A stretch of 64,000 nt of DNA, from assembly GCF_028656935.1 (NCBI RefSeq), contig NZ_JAMDGZ010000022.1:62001-126000 (forward strand), in the 5' to 3' direction. Shown piece by piece: positions 26,107 through 35,896 of this stretch (within the stretch, counting starts at the first letter, position 1; every line of letters begins with the position of its first letter). Both the position numbers and the translations under genes were made by a program. This DNA comes from Pseudomonas rubra (lineage in GTDB: Bacteria; Pseudomonadota; Gammaproteobacteria; Pseudomonadales; Pseudomonadaceae). Below the pieces are notes generated by a model that did not search any database, was not told where the DNA came from, and saw nothing but the letters and a program-made list of their open reading frames with translations.

Positions 26107-26922
26107 TTACTTGCGAGCCTGCTCGTACAACGGCATCACCTTGGGAATCGCCGCCTGCAACGAAGCCTGGCGGCTGGCCGACGCCGGGTGAGTACTCATG
26201 AACTCCGGCTGCGAGCCGCCCGAGGCCTGGGCCATCTTGTCCCACAGGCTGATCGCGGCATTCGGGTTGTAGCCGGCGCGTGCCGCCAGTTCCAGGCCGA
26301 TCAGGTCGGCTTCGTTTTCATTGGCGCGGCTGTTGGGCAGGGTCAGGCTGTACTGCACCACGGTGTCGGCAATGGCCAGGCTGTCCTGGCCCAGGCCCAG
26401 CAAGGCCCCGGCGCCCTGGCGAGCCATCTGCACGCCATAAGCCTTGGACATCGCTTCACGACCATGCTCGCGCAGGGCATGGGCGATTTCATGGCCCATC
26501 ACCGCGGCGAGTTCGTCGTCAGTCAGCTTGAGCTGCTCGATCAGGCCGCTGTAGACGAAGATCTTGCCACCCGGCCCGCAGTTGGCATTGAGCTCGTCGC
26601 TCTTGATCAGGTTCACTTCCCAGTTCCACTGCGCCGAATCCGGGCGGAACTGCGGCGCCTGGGCGATCAGGCGGTTGGCAATGGCTTGCACACGCTTGGC
26701 GTTGGCGCTGGTCTTGTCGAGTACACCCTTGCTCGAAGCCTCGCCCAAGGTTTGCTGGTACGACTGGGCGTACATCTGGTTGACCTCATCGGTCGACAGC
26801 ATGCTGAACATATATTGCTTACGCTCGACACCCACGGCGCCGCCGCTGGTGGTGTTCACCGCCTGGCAACCAGCGAGCAGGACGCTGGCGCTCAATGCAC
26901 CGATTACAAATGACTTACGCAT
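26107..26922 (-). CDS. M48-family metallopeptidase lipoprotein
   Basis: 271 residues. The lipoprotein signal ends in LLAGC. The zinc motif HEIAHALREHGRE (H-E-x-x-H) lies near residue 140, followed by the third ligand in ENEADLIGLELAARAGY. The protein resembles LoiP/BepA-type periplasmic proteases anchored to the outer membrane, which act in envelope quality control. The start at 26922 has GGGAG 7 nt upstream; the frame is open five codons further but without a better site. It diverges from the chemoreceptor gene. Confidence 0.92.
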   Translation of the reverse strand: MRKSFVIGALSASVLLAGCQAVNTTSGGAVGVERKQYMFSMLSTDEVNQMYAQSYQQTLGEASSKGVLDKTSANAKRVQAIANRLIAQAPQFRPDSAQWNWEVNLIKSDELNANCGPGGKIFVYSGLIEQLKLTDDELAAVMGHEIAHALREHGREAMSKAYGVQMARQGAGALLGLGQDSLAIADTVVQYSLTLPNSRANENEADLIGLELAARAGYNPNAAISLWDKMAQASGGSQPEFMSTHPASASRQASLQAAIPKVMPLYEQARK

Positions 26923-27077
26923 GAAAACACTCCCTTCGAACATGCCGCGTATCCTAGGCCGACTCGCTTGAGCCCGCCATATCCCTGACGAAGATTTCTC
27001 CAGACGGTGCTCATGCTTTCGCAGCAGCAGGCCGATAAGGCAAGGCAGACGCCTTTCCTTGCGCTTGGAGCCCCCTC

Positions 27078-29219
27078 ATGAAGTTCCGGTCGATCCAGTT
27101 TTCCGTCGCAGCCCTTGCTGGCGCCATTGTCCTGAGCATTGTTGCCGCCCTGGTGCTCTACGCCGTGTACGCCGGCGAACGTACCCAGGAGCTGGTGCAG
27201 ACCCGCACCCAGCAACAGTTCGAGGCTGTGATCGAGCAGCGCCTGAGCGCCCTGGCGCAGACCCAGGTCAGCGAGATCCAGCGCGGCCTGGAAGCACCGT
27301 TACTGATTGCCCGGGGCCTTGCCACCAACAACGCCATGCTCGGCATGCAGGACGCCAGCGGCAATGCCCTGCTCAAGATCGAACGGCAACAACTGATCGC
27401 CCTGCTCAAGCAGACCGCACTGACCAACCCGCTGATCCTCGGCGCTTACCTGGGCTGGGAAAGCAATGCCCTGGACCACGATGATGCGCGCTTCGTCGGT
27501 ACCTCGGTCACCGGTATCGACAGCGCCACCGGGCGCTTTCTGCCCTGGTGGTTCCGCAACGAAGACGGCAGCCTGGGCCTGGACAAGCTGGCCGACGTCA
27601 ATGACCAGACCCTTCTCGCCACTGGCGTGCGCGCCAGTGAGTACTACCTGTGCCCGCGGGAGTCGAAGAAAGCCTGCGTGATCGACCCGGCACCCTACAA
27701 GGTGGGCAACAAGGTGGTAATGCTCGCCTCGTTCGTCGAACCGATCATGATCGATGGCACGTTCCAGGGCATTGCCGGCGCCGACCTCTCGGTCAACTTC
27801 ATCCAGGACATGCTCATCAACGCCGACCGCCAGCTGTATAACGGTGCCGGCGAACTGGCGCTGGTGTCCGGCAATGGCCGCCTGGTGGCCTTCACCAAAG
27901 ACCCGGGCAAGTTCGGCGAGAAAGCCAGCGACGTCCTCGACGCCAATGCCGCCGGCACCCTGGCGCAACTCAAAGGTGAGAACCTGCATTACGAAGTCGA
28001 TCAGGCCGCTGGCCGCATCGAACTGTACCTGCCATTCAAGATCGCCAATACCGATGCCCGCTGGACCCTGCTGCTGGAACTGCCGATCAGCGCGGTGATG
28101 GCGGATGTGGAAAAACTGCAGAACGACCTCGGCGCCCAGCGCCGCGCCGACATCACCGGCATGACTCTGGTCGGCCTGGGCATCGCCGCCCTGGGCCTGC
28201 TGGTGATCTGGTTGCTGGCCAAAGGTATCGCCCGGCCTCTGCGGCAGATGGTGGCAATGCTCGATGATATCGCCCAGGGCGAAGGCGACCTGACCCGGCG
28301 CCTGAGCAGCGACCGCGCCGACGAGCTGGGATCGATCGCCAAGGGCTTCAACACCTTCCTGAGCAAGCTGCAGGCCATGATCAGCCAGGTGGTGGCCTCG
28401 GTACAGAAGGTCAGCGACTCATCGGAGCACACCGCCGACATCGCCATCCGCACCAACCAGGGCGTGCACAAGCAGATGGCCGAAATCGACCTGGTGGCCA
28501 CCGCCGTGCACGAAATGACCGCCACCGCCCAGGACGTCGCACGCAACGCCACCCATGCCGCCCAGGCTGCCAGCAACGCCGACCAGGCCGCACACAAGGG
28601 CCTGGCCATCGTGCGCGATACATCCCATTCGATCAGCGCCCTGGCCGAGGAGATCGGCCGTGCCGTTGGTGTGGTACAGAACCTGGCCCGCGACAGCGAG
28701 AACATCAACGCCATTCTGATTGCCATTCGCGCGATTGCCGAGCAGACCAACCTGCTGGCGCTCAACGCCGCCATCGAGGCGGCCCGTGCCGGTGAACAGG
28801 GCCGTGGTTTCGCCGTGGTTGCCGACGAGGTGCGCAACCTTGCGCAGAAAACCCAGCAAGCCACCGAAGAAATCCAGCAGATGATCCAGCAACTGCAGCA
28901 GGGTACTCGCGACGTGGTGCGGGTGATGGAAGACAGCCAGGGCAAGACCGACGACAGCGTGCAGCAAGCAGCGCGCGCCGCCGAGGCGCTGGAGAGCATC
29001 ACCCAGGCGGTATCGGTGATCAATGACATGAACACGCAGATTGCCAGCGCCGCCGAAGAGCAGAGCGCGGTGGCCGAGGACATCAACCGTAATGTGATCA
29101 ACATCGGCCAGGTGGCCAACGAAGTGGCGGGCGGCGCGGACGAGTCGAGTACCGCCAGTGCCGAGCTGACCAAGCTGGCCGAGCAGCAGCGGCGGCTGAT
29201 CAATCAGTTCAGGGTGTAA
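27078..29219 (+). CDS. Methyl-accepting chemotaxis protein with dCache sensor
   Basis: 713 residues. Order: short cytoplasmic start, membrane segment 1 (about 8-31), a periplasmic double-Cache ligand domain (about 35-345, with [15 protein letters not shown] carrying two cysteines), membrane segment 2 (about 355-380), HAMP (about 380-435) and the signalling domain with the hairpin tip [20 protein letters not shown]. The [10 protein letters not shown] and SEYYLCP region is where dCache receptors bind their ligand, but the ligand is unknown; amino-acid and polyamine receptors of the PctA/McpU type share this build. It is monocistronic. Confidence 0.93.
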   Translation: MKFRSIQFSVAALAGAIVLSIVAALVLYAVYAGERTQELVQTRTQQQFEAVIEQRLSALAQTQVSEIQRGLEAPLLIARGLATNNAMLGMQDASGNALLKIERQQLIALLKQTALTNPLILGAYLGWESNALDHDDARFVGTSVTGIDSATGRFLPWWFRNEDGSLGLDKLADVNDQTLLATGVRASEYYLCPRESKKACVIDPAPYKVGNKVVMLASFVEPIMIDGTFQGIAGADLSVNFIQDMLINADRQLYNGAGELALVSGNGRLVAFTKDPGKFGEKASDVLDANAAGTLAQLKGENLHYEVDQAAGRIELYLPFKIANTDARWTLLLELPISAVMADVEKLQNDLGAQRRADITGMTLVGLGIAALGLLVIWLLAKGIARPLRQMVAMLDDIAQGEGDLTRRLSSDRADELGSIAKGFNTFLSKLQAMISQVVASVQKVSDSSEHTADIAIRTNQGVHKQMAEIDLVATAVHEMTATAQDVARNATHAAQAASNADQAAHKGLAIVRDTSHSISALAEEIGRAVGVVQNLARDSENINAILIAIRAIAEQTNLLALNAAIEAARAGEQGRGFAVVADEVRNLAQKTQQATEEIQQMIQQLQQGTRDVVRVMEDSQGKTDDSVQQAARAAEALESITQAVSVINDMNTQIASAAEEQSAVAEDINRNVINIGQVANEVAGGADESSTASAELTKLAEQQRRLINQFRV

Positions 29220-29232
29220 GGCCTATCGCGGG

Positions 29233-29856
29233 TCAAGCCGGGGTCAAGCACTCCGGCCCATTGAGCTTCGGATCATTGACCATATTCGCCAGCACCCGCT
29301 CACGCAGCGGTGCCTGGCTGCTCGCCAGCAGCTCGTACAAGCGCGCCGGCGGGGTCTCGGGGTCAAGCCACGCCGCCTGCCCGGCAGCATCGAGAATCAG
29401 CGGCCTGCGCTGGTTCATCGCCGCCTGGGTCACCACGGCGGTGCTCAACCAGACCTGATCCTGCACCGGATACGCTTCCCAGATCGCTGCAAAGAACAGC
29501 GAAGAACCCTCCCCCGGCGTCAGCCAGTACGGCCGCTTGCGCTGGGTACCGCGCCATTCGTAAAAACCGTTGGCCGGCAACAGGCAGCGGCGCAGGCGAA
29601 AGGCTTCGCGAAACATCGGCTGTTCGGCCAGGGTCTCGGCCCGAGCATGGGCCGGGGTGCGTGAAAGGTCAGTGAGCCAGGCCGGGGTCAGCCCCCAGCG
29701 CGCCCGTGCCAGCTCCATCTGGCCATCGTCGAGGCGGCGCTGGATCAGCACCGAAGCGCCGGGGGAGATATTCCATTGCGCCTGCTGGTCACTGGGAAAT
29801 CCCGGCAGGGCAGCAAAGGCGGGAGACCAGCGAAACAGCGCATAACGTCCACACAT
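29233..29856 (-). CDS. SRAP (YedK/HMCES) protein with unusual active site
   Basis: 207 residues of the SOS-response-associated peptidase family, which crosslinks abasic sites in single-stranded DNA through Cys2. The N-terminal MCGRY and WNISPG motifs and the Glu of ANGFYEW are intact. At the position of E. coli YedK Asn75 (NAR-x-ET) this protein has His (AHARAETL), and at the position of His160 (IHDRRP) it has Asn (MNQRRP). Aligned by motif only, the two residues look exchanged. It probably still forms the Cys2 crosslink, but reversal chemistry could differ. Its stop lies inside degenerate REP-like sequence. Confidence 0.9.
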   Translation of the reverse strand: MCGRYALFRWSPAFAALPGFPSDQQAQWNISPGASVLIQRRLDDGQMELARARWGLTPAWLTDLSRTPAHARAETLAEQPMFREAFRLRRCLLPANGFYEWRGTQRKRPYWLTPGEGSSLFFAAIWEAYPVQDQVWLSTAVVTQAAMNQRRPLILDAAGQAAWLDPETPPARLYELLASSQAPLRERVLANMVNDPKLNGPECLTPA

Positions 29857-29868
29857 GAGGGCAAAAAC

Positions 29869-30129
29869 CTAGCAAATCAGGGTTCCGGGAATGTTCTCCG
29901 GTTCGTCGCCGGCAAGGGGCTGGGCGCTATTGTACGCGGCGATCAGCTGGCGTGCGCGGCCGGCCTGCTCATCAGCCACCGCCAGGCCCAGCAGGCCGTG
30001 CATCGGCAAGTCGCCCATGGCGCCCATGAGGTCGCGGCCGACCAGGTGCACGGTGATGCCTTCACTGGCCAGCATGCCGATGAGCATTTCAGCTTCCAGC
30101 AGGCTTTCAGGCTCGTAGATTCGCTGCAT
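29869..30129 (-). CDS. DUF2007-like small protein
   Basis: 86 residues, MQRIYEPESLLEAEMLIGML...GITVHLVGRDLMGAMGDLP. The pattern of strand-helix followed by a G-D-LP loop is that of DUF2007 (putative signal-transducing, GlnB-like fold). Function unknown. It overlaps the end of the CPxCG gene by one base (TGATG), so the two are translationally coupled. Confidence 0.8.
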   Translation of the reverse strand: MQRIYEPESLLEAEMLIGMLASEGITVHLVGRDLMGAMGDLPMHGLLGLAVADEQAGRARQLIAAYNSAQPLAGDEPENIPGTLIC

Positions 30130-30311
30130 CAGTCATTCTCACCATAGATGTCCAGCATCCATTCCTCGCCATGCACCTGCAGCACGAACCTGATCGGCTT
30201 GCAGCAAACCTGGCAGTCCTCGATGTACTCCTGATCACCACCGGACAGGTCCACCGTCGTCTCGACTTCTTCACCACAATAAGGACAATCGTAGATCGCT
30301 GTCTCCAGCAT
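30129..30311 (-). CDS. CPxCG-motif cysteine-rich protein
   Basis: 60 residues. Two pairs of cysteines, CPYCGEE and CQVCCKP, with one extra Cys, form a likely zinc ribbon. This small family (annotated CPXCG motif-containing) is of unknown function. It is the first gene of a two-gene operon with the DUF2007-like protein. Confidence 0.88.
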   Translation of the reverse strand: MLETAIYDCPYCGEEVETTVDLSGGDQEYIEDCQVCCKPIRFVLQVHGEEWMLDIYGEND

Positions 30312-30435
30312 CGCGGCCTCCTGAGTGACTTGTGCGTATAATTGTCGGTCTATTTACAGGTCCTGAGTGTGTCTGAGCCGTTTTTCAGACCCCGGCCCTA
30401 CCTATTACCCTAGACGTTTCCAACAAGAGAGCATG

Positions 30436-31599
30436 ATGGGCGAATTCGATGCCATCCGACCGTACGACGACGCTGAAGTCCCTGCCGTTCTGGCACGGCT
30501 GCTCAGCGACCCGGCATTCCTCGATATCCTCACCCACTATCGCTTCCCGCGCATGGCCGGGGCTTTTGGCTGGCTGCTCAAGCCACTGATCGCCCGGCGC
30601 CTGCGCAAAGAGTTTGCCGGTGTCAGCTGCGTCTCGACCCTGCAGGACAAGGTCGAGTACTACGTCGACCATACCATCGAGCGGGCGACCGACGGCGTGA
30701 CCTACACCGGTGTCGAGCAGCTCAAGGCCGGTACCGCCTATCTGTTCCTGGCCAACCACCGCGATATCGTCATGGACCCGGCGTTCGTCAACTATGCCGT
30801 GTACCACGCCGGCCTGCCGACGCCGCGCATCGCCATCGGTGACAACCTGCTGCAAAAGCCGTTCGTCAGCGACATGATGCGCCTGAACAAGAGCTTCATC
30901 GTGCACCGCTCGATCACCGGCCGCCGGGAAAAGCTCGCCGCTTACCAACTGTTGTCGGCTTACATCAACCATTCGATCCGCAACGACGGCCAATCGATCT
31001 GGATTGCCCAGGCCGAAGGCCGGGCCAAGGATGGTGATGACCGTACCGATTCGGCGATCCTGAAGATGTTCCACATGAGCCGCAAGGACGAACCGTTCGG
31101 CGCGGTCATCCAGTCGCTGAACCTGAGCCCGGTGTCGATCAGCTACGAATATGACCCGTGCGACCAGGCCAAGGCCCGCGAGCTGTACATCCGCGCCACC
31201 ACCGGCAGCTACAGCAAAGCGCCGGGCGAAGACGACGTCAGCATCGCCCAGGGCATCACCGGCTATAAGGGCCGTGTGCACATCAACTTCGCGCCACCGG
31301 TGAGCGCGTTCGTCGAAGACGCCAAGCAGTTGGCAGCGGAAATCGACCGCCAGATTCTCGCCGGTTACCGGTTGTTCCCAGTGCATTACCTGGCGTACGC
31401 GCAGTGGGCCGATGCCGACCCGGCGCTGGATGTACCGGCAGCGGCCAAGGTCTTCCCAGCAGATGAACTGGCCCGCGCCCAGGCTGAATGGCAGCGCCGC
31501 CTGGATGCGTGCCCGGCCGAGCAGCAGCCGTACCTGGTGCAGCAGTATGCGACGCCGGTACGCAATCAGTACCGGGTCAAGGCCGGGGTGGCGTTGTAA
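30436..31599 (+). CDS. Glycerolipid acyltransferase (PlsC superfamily)
   Basis: 387 residues. The catalytic motif is NHRDIVMDPAF (N-H-x4-D) near residue 107, with the following conserved FIVHRS and AEGRAKDGDD, the EGR glycerophosphate site. The protein is longer than PlsC and has an extra C-terminal domain of about 130 residues. It acylates a lysolipid, but acceptor and donor are unknown. Of the tandem ATG codons, the second (30436) has a better distance to AAGAG; the first would add one residue. It reads rightward, away from the small cysteine-rich gene. Confidence 0.88.
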   Translation: MGEFDAIRPYDDAEVPAVLARLLSDPAFLDILTHYRFPRMAGAFGWLLKPLIARRLRKEFAGVSCVSTLQDKVEYYVDHTIERATDGVTYTGVEQLKAGTAYLFLANHRDIVMDPAFVNYAVYHAGLPTPRIAIGDNLLQKPFVSDMMRLNKSFIVHRSITGRREKLAAYQLLSAYINHSIRNDGQSIWIAQAEGRAKDGDDRTDSAILKMFHMSRKDEPFGAVIQSLNLSPVSISYEYDPCDQAKARELYIRATTGSYSKAPGEDDVSIAQGITGYKGRVHINFAPPVSAFVEDAKQLAAEIDRQILAGYRLFPVHYLAYAQWADADPALDVPAAAKVFPADELARAQAEWQRRLDACPAEQQPYLVQQYATPVRNQYRVKAGVAL

Positions 31600-31603
31600 A
31601 TTT

Positions 31604-31673
31604 ATCGCGGGGCAAGCCCGCTCCCACAGATCCTGTGGGAGCGGCGATGCGGCGACCCGACTTGCCCCGCGAT
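31604..31673. repeat. REP pair with a variant right arm
   Basis: The left arm is standard (atcgcggggcaagcccgct). The right arm contains an inserted segment, gcgatgcggcgacccga, between gagcg and cttgccccgcgat. A similar variant occurs at 36411-36468. Confidence 0.8.
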
Positions 31674-31678
31674 CGGCT

Positions 31679-31939
31679 TCACACCCAGGTGCTGAACCAG
31701 GACAGCAACAGGGCCAGCGCCAAAAAGGCAAAACCGAGAATGTAGTAGAAGCGGTTGATGCGCAGGCTCATGCCCTCGACGACCGCCTCATCGGCGGCCA
31801 TACCCGCCAGGGTTTGCGCCGCACGACGGCGGGCGCTGTGCAGCAGCAGACCGCCCGGGCAGGTCAGCAGCAGGGCCAGCAGGTTGATCAGCTTGGCCGG
31901 ATGGGCGGCGAATAGCCCCCAGATCACTTGCAACGACAT
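31679..31939 (-). CDS. Small two-helix membrane protein
   Basis: 86 residues with two hydrophobic segments, WGLFAAHPAKLINLLALLLT (about 7-26) and YYILGFAFLALALLLSWF (about 66-83), separated by a basic cytoplasmic loop. GAGG lies 7 nt before the ATG at 31939 (an in-frame GTG one codon earlier is less well placed). Function unknown; I recognise it only as conserved in Pseudomonas. Confidence 0.7.
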   Translation of the reverse strand: MSLQVIWGLFAAHPAKLINLLALLLTCPGGLLLHSARRRAAQTLAGMAADEAVVEGMSLRINRFYYILGFAFLALALLLSWFSTWV

Positions 31940-32109
31940 CACAAAACCTCAAAAAGAAGTACATCGATACATTCAACTCGGCCGGCATTCTACCCAAGCG
32001 TCGTGCCCCTGCCTGTGCTTTGCGACAAACGACGATTAATTCCCACCGTCATACGCTCGTCATCAAGACACGCCACTCTATCGGCCGTTATCACGCACCG
32101 GAGCTTGTC

Positions 32110-32316
32110 ATGCTGCACGCCGAAAACCAGGACCGCCTCTATCTGATTGCCCAGAGCGACGAGCAGCAGGCGCTGATCGATGGCCTGGCGTTCAACGTCC
32201 AGGACCGCCAATGGCTGGTGTACTGCGCCCTGGGCGGGCACGCCCATGACGACCTGCCCGAGGTCGACGGCCCCACCGGCATCAGTATTCTGGATTTCTA
32301 CGTAGAAGCTGCCTGA
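32110..32316 (+). CDS. Small conserved protein of unknown function
   Basis: 68 residues, acidic, no signal or membrane segment: MLHAENQDRLYLIAQSDEQQ...GISILDFYVEAA. GGAG lies 7 nt before the ATG and a clear terminator follows, which supports a real gene. No family is recognised. Confidence 0.7.
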   Translation: MLHAENQDRLYLIAQSDEQQALIDGLAFNVQDRQWLVYCALGGHAHDDLPEVDGPTGISILDFYVEAA

Positions 32317-32329
32317 GCCCCACAAATGC

Positions 32330-32367
32330 AAAAGCCCGATGCCTGCCCTGCAGACATCGGGCTTTTT
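32330..32367. terminator. Bidirectional rho-independent terminator
   Basis: A 12-bp stem aaaagcccgatg / catcgggctttt with a 13-nt loop and T-tracts in both directions lies between the convergent 68-residue gene and the YajG lipoprotein gene. Confidence 0.9.
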
Positions 32368-32378
32368 ACTGAGCGGGT

Positions 32379-32963
32379 TTACTCGCCGAGGATCTGGCCG
32401 ACAGCCTGATCCTTGAACAGGCGGGTCAGTGCGTCGCTGAGCACGTCGCTCACCAGCTTGGTGTTGGTTTCCTGGTTGGGCGCCATGCCGAAGCGCTGGT
32501 CAAGCGAGGCGCCATAGCGGCCGCTGTAACGACGGTTGGCATTGGCCACGTCAGCCTTGAAGGTCGCACCAATGGTGGCTTCGGTGACGTACATGCCCTC
32601 TTTGGGTGACTGGTACTTGAGTTCGGTCAGGGTCACGGTCAGCTGTGGCGCGTTGTAGGCGTTCGGTGTCGGGGTGAAACCCAGCAGACGCACGGCGGCT
32701 TCAGCCTGGGCCTGCAGTTTTGGCAGGATGTCGTTACCGGTGACGGTGATGGCGCTGGTTTCCGGGTACAGGCCGCCACGAGTGCCCAGGGTTTGCGAAG
32801 CACGGCCATCGACCACCTTGACCACCACTGGCTGGCCATGACCGACCGGCGCCAGTTGGGCGGTGAGTTTCGGTTGCGGGCTGAGTTGTTGCGGGCTGTG
32901 GGCACAACCGGCCAGGGTCAGACTGGTCACCGCGATCAAACCGAACAACAAACGTTGCAACAT
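32379..32963 (-). CDS. YajG-family lipoprotein
   Basis: 194 residues. The lipobox is LTLAGC (Cys17). The body matches YajG: VVVKVVDGRASQTLGTRGG, ITVTGNDILPKLQAQAEAAVRLLGF and the C-terminal VSDVLSDALTRLFKD. It is probably an outer-membrane lipoprotein of unknown function. The ATG at 32963 is chosen because GGAG is 8 nt upstream; another ATG two codons earlier is too close to it. Confidence 0.88.
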   Translation of the reverse strand: MLQRLLFGLIAVTSLTLAGCAHSPQQLSPQPKLTAQLAPVGHGQPVVVKVVDGRASQTLGTRGGLYPETSAITVTGNDILPKLQAQAEAAVRLLGFTPTPNAYNAPQLTVTLTELKYQSPKEGMYVTEATIGATFKADVANANRRYSGRYGASLDQRFGMAPNQETNTKLVSDVLSDALTRLFKDQAVGQILGE

Positions 32964-33139
32964 GCTCATCTCTCCAGAATAGGCAGCAAAGAGCGCCAGT
33001 ATAACCAGCACGGGGCAGCCCAGCTATCGGCCTGCCATTATCGAATAAGACAGGCGACCCCGGCCCCAGTTCGCTGTCATGAACCTTTCATCACGGCCTG
33101 GTTATCCTTGCACCAGTTTCTTCCTACGGGATACCTGCC

Positions 33140-33373
33140 ATGCCCTCGCTTCTGACCCTGCTGTTCAAACGCAACCCGCAACGCTGCTTCGCCCGCCTCG
33201 ACTCCCTGGGCCATTGCCAGGCTTTCAAACAGTGCGCACAGGCCCCCGCGACCAGCGGCTGGGTGGAAATCAACGAAATTCGTCTGGCCTGGCTCAACCG
33301 GCCGCTGCCCGCCAGCGCCCGTGTTTCAAAGCGTGTCAGTGGAAACTGGCTGCAACGTAGCCTCGCCGCCTGA
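33140..33373 (+). CDS. Small conserved hypothetical protein
   Basis: 77 residues, basic: MPSLLTLLFKRNPQRCFARLDSLGHC...GWVEINEIRLAWLNRPLP. The ribosome site GGGA is 9 nt upstream. I recall a similar small protein next to the malate dehydrogenase gene in other pseudomonads but know no function. Confidence 0.6.
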   Translation: MPSLLTLLFKRNPQRCFARLDSLGHCQAFKQCAQAPATSGWVEINEIRLAWLNRPLPASARVSKRVSGNWLQRSLAA

Positions 33374-33978
33374 GTTTTGCCTCAATAAAAGTCGCTAATT
33401 TAGAGCTTTTCTGCCCGCGACATCGCTATAATCTCCCCCCGATTATAAGGACGTCTCCTGATCGGGCCTCGCAGTACCGCCAATGCACAACATTGCGCAT
33501 CCCCCGCACCGCCCACAGAGAGCCTTCCACACAGGTCTTGCACCAGCCAGTGTGCCTGCGTCATTCGGCCCCCTGCCCTGCCTGAACCTGCCGGATTTGC
33601 CATCGCGCAGTCCATTTTGAGGTTCACGACTCCAAAAGAGCGTGAAAAAACAGGTTTTCACAACTTCACAAGAGTGTGGCGAGCAATGAACAGTCTGGCA
33701 TGTGCAAAAGCACCTAAAGTGTCCCGAACAGCCCTGAACAGCTGGCAACAGCGCTCATCTCAAATGGGTGCCTGAAGCCGGTCCATAACGCACGACGGAT
33801 ACCTTGACCATAAGTCGAATTGCCGCACCGGCTGTAAAATGCGTTCATAGGCAACGCAAAGCCCGGTTGGTGGTGTCCGCTGAAGTTGCAAAAACTGCGA
33901 AGAATCGGACATGGCGATCCTGGCAAGCCAGGGATCCTATGCTGTCAATTTGGTGCTGAAGATTTTGGAGACGCGTTA
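33374..33978. other. 605-bp gap upstream of mqo
   Basis: No ORF here looks coding. A consensus -10 box, TATAAT at 33427-33432, precedes a stretch that may fold (cccgat...atcggg at 33439-33467), so a leader or small RNA starting near 33439 is possible. The 3' part (33880-33978) holds the mqo ribosome site. Nothing else is recognised. Confidence 0.4.
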
Positions 33979-35484
33979 ATGGCGCAGAACGAAGCAGTCG
34001 ATGTAGTACTGGTAGGGGCAGGCATCATGAGTGCCACCCTGGCCGTACTGCTCAAGGAACTCGACCCGACAATCAAGCTGGAAGTCGTCGAGTTGATGGA
34101 TTCGGGTGCCGCGGAAAGTTCCAACCCGTGGAACAACGCCGGGACCGGCCATGCCGGGCTGTGTGAACTGAACTACACGCCACAGGCCGCCGACGGCAGC
34201 ATCGACATCAAGAAAGCGGTGCACATCAATACCCAGTTCGAGGTGTCCCGGCAGTTCTGGGCCTACCTGAGCAAGAAAGGCGCGTTCAGCTCGCCACGGG
34301 CGTTCATCAACCCCGTGCCGCACCTGAGCTACGTCGAAGGTGAAAAGGGCATCAGCTTCCTCAAGAAGCGTTTTGAAATGCTCAAGCAGCACCACGCCTT
34401 CAGCGAGATGGAATACACCGAAGACAAGGCGGTGATGAACGAGTGGATGCCGCTGATGATGCCGGGGCGCCCTGCCGACCAGCAAATTGCCGCCACCCGC
34501 GTCATGAAAGGCACCGACGTCAACTTCGGCGCGCTGACCAACAAGCTGCTCAAGCACCTGGCCAACGCCCCCGAGGCCCATGTCAAGTACTGCAAGAAGG
34601 TCACCGGCCTGCGCCGTAACGGCAGCGGCTGGACCGTCAGCATCAAAGACGTCAACAGCGGCAGCAACCGCGAAGTAGACGCCCGTTTCGTATTCCTCGG
34701 CGCGGGTGGCGCGGCCCTGCCGCTGCTGCAATTGTCGGGTATCGAAGAGAGCAAGGGCTTCGGCGGCTTCCCGGTCAGCGGCCAGTGGCTGCGTTGCGAC
34801 AACCCCGAAGTGGTCAAGCATCACCAGGCCAAGGTCTACAGCCAGGCCGCGGTAGGTTCGCCACCGATGTCGGTGCCGCACCTGGACACGCGGGTTGTCG
34901 ACGGCAAGACTTCGCTGCTGTTCGGCCCCTATGCCGGCTTCACCACCAAGTTCCTCAAGCACGGCTCGTTCCTCGACCTGCCGCTGTCGGTACGCATGGG
35001 CAACATCGGCCCGATGCTGGCCGTGGCCCGCGACAACATGGACCTGACCAAGTACCTGGTCAGCGAAGTGATGCAGTCGATGGAACAGCGCCTGGACTCG
35101 CTGCGTCGCTTCTACCCCGAGGCCAAAGCCGAGGACTGGCGTCTGGAAGTGGCAGGCCAGCGTGTGCAGATCATCAAGAAAGACCCGAAAAAAGGCGGCA
35201 TCCTGCAGTTCGGTACCGAACTGGTCGCGGCCAAGGACGGCTCCCTGGCCGCCCTGCTCGGTGCCTCGCCAGGTGCATCGGTGACCGTGTCGATCATGCT
35301 GGAACTGATCGAGCGCTGCTTCCCCGAGCAGGCCAAGGGCGCCTGGGCTGCCAAGCTCAAGGAAATTTTCCCGGCCCGGGAAAAGGTCCTGGCCAGCGAC
35401 GCGGCCCTGTACCACAAGATCAGTGCGTACAACGACGAGGCCCTGGGCCTGGTCGAAAGCAGCCCGGCACAGAGCTACGCGTAA
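33979..35484 (+). CDS. mqo: Malate:quinone oxidoreductase
   Basis: 501 residues, the usual length. The FAD-binding start is [21 protein letters not shown], followed by [22 protein letters not shown], a family hallmark. It oxidises L-malate to oxaloacetate and reduces ubiquinone at the inner membrane, replacing or complementing soluble malate dehydrogenase in the TCA cycle. GGAG is 9 nt before the ATG. A strong terminator follows, so the gene is monocistronic. Confidence 0.95.
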   Translation: MAQNEAVDVVLVGAGIMSATLAVLLKELDPTIKLEVVELMDSGAAESSNPWNNAGTGHAGLCELNYTPQAADGSIDIKKAVHINTQFEVSRQFWAYLSKKGAFSSPRAFINPVPHLSYVEGEKGISFLKKRFEMLKQHHAFSEMEYTEDKAVMNEWMPLMMPGRPADQQIAATRVMKGTDVNFGALTNKLLKHLANAPEAHVKYCKKVTGLRRNGSGWTVSIKDVNSGSNREVDARFVFLGAGGAALPLLQLSGIEESKGFGGFPVSGQWLRCDNPEVVKHHQAKVYSQAAVGSPPMSVPHLDTRVVDGKTSLLFGPYAGFTTKFLKHGSFLDLPLSVRMGNIGPMLAVARDNMDLTKYLVSEVMQSMEQRLDSLRRFYPEAKAEDWRLEVAGQRVQIIKKDPKKGGILQFGTELVAAKDGSLAALLGASPGASVTVSIMLELIERCFPEQAKGAWAAKLKEIFPAREKVLASDAALYHKISAYNDEALGLVESSPAQSYA

Positions 35485-35493
35485 CCTGCCGGC

Positions 35494-35526
35494 ATAAAAA
35501 AACGCCCTTCGGGGCGTTTTTTTATG
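35494..35526 (+). terminator. Rho-independent terminator of mqo
   Basis: aaaaaaacgccc-ttc-ggggcgttttttt, a GC stem with a short loop flanked by A and T tracts, works in both directions between mqo and the convergent small gene. Confidence 0.92.
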
Positions 35527-35535
35527 GGCGCAGGT

Positions 35536-35826
35536 TTAGCCGCGCGCCTTGTCGATGATCTCGATGTACTCGGCACTGTTGCGCTGGTCCGCGATGGCTT
35601 CGACAAAAGTCTTGCCGTGCTCGTCCTTGCCGTCCAGGTCATGACCTGCTTCGACGAAGAAACCGACATAACGCTCGAAGTCATCGATGCGCAGGCCACG
35701 GTAGCCCTTGATCAGCTTGTGATGCGACGGCGAAGTGAGGTTATCGGCCGGCTCGTATTGCAGGAACGACTTGATGTAGTCGTCGCTGATCTCATCACCA
35801 ATCACTTGCTTCTTGTCTTTACGCAT
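35536..35826 (-). CDS. PA4642-like small protein
   Basis: 96 residues, highly charged: MRKDKKQVIGDEISDDYIKSF...DFERYVGFFVEAGHDLDGKDE HGKTFVEAIADQ. The last 50 residues look like one or two ankyrin-type helix pairs (AGHDLDGKDEHGKTF). Found beside mqo in pseudomonads; function unknown. GGAG lies before the ATG at 35826. Confidence 0.78.
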   Translation of the reverse strand: MRKDKKQVIGDEISDDYIKSFLQYEPADNLTSPSHHKLIKGYRGLRIDDFERYVGFFVEAGHDLDGKDEHGKTFVEAIADQRNSAEYIEIIDKARG

Positions 35827-35896
35827 TGCCGACTCCAACTGAACCATCACGGACATTTTCACGGGCCGGCAGTTTACTCCCGGGCAGCACCGGCAC

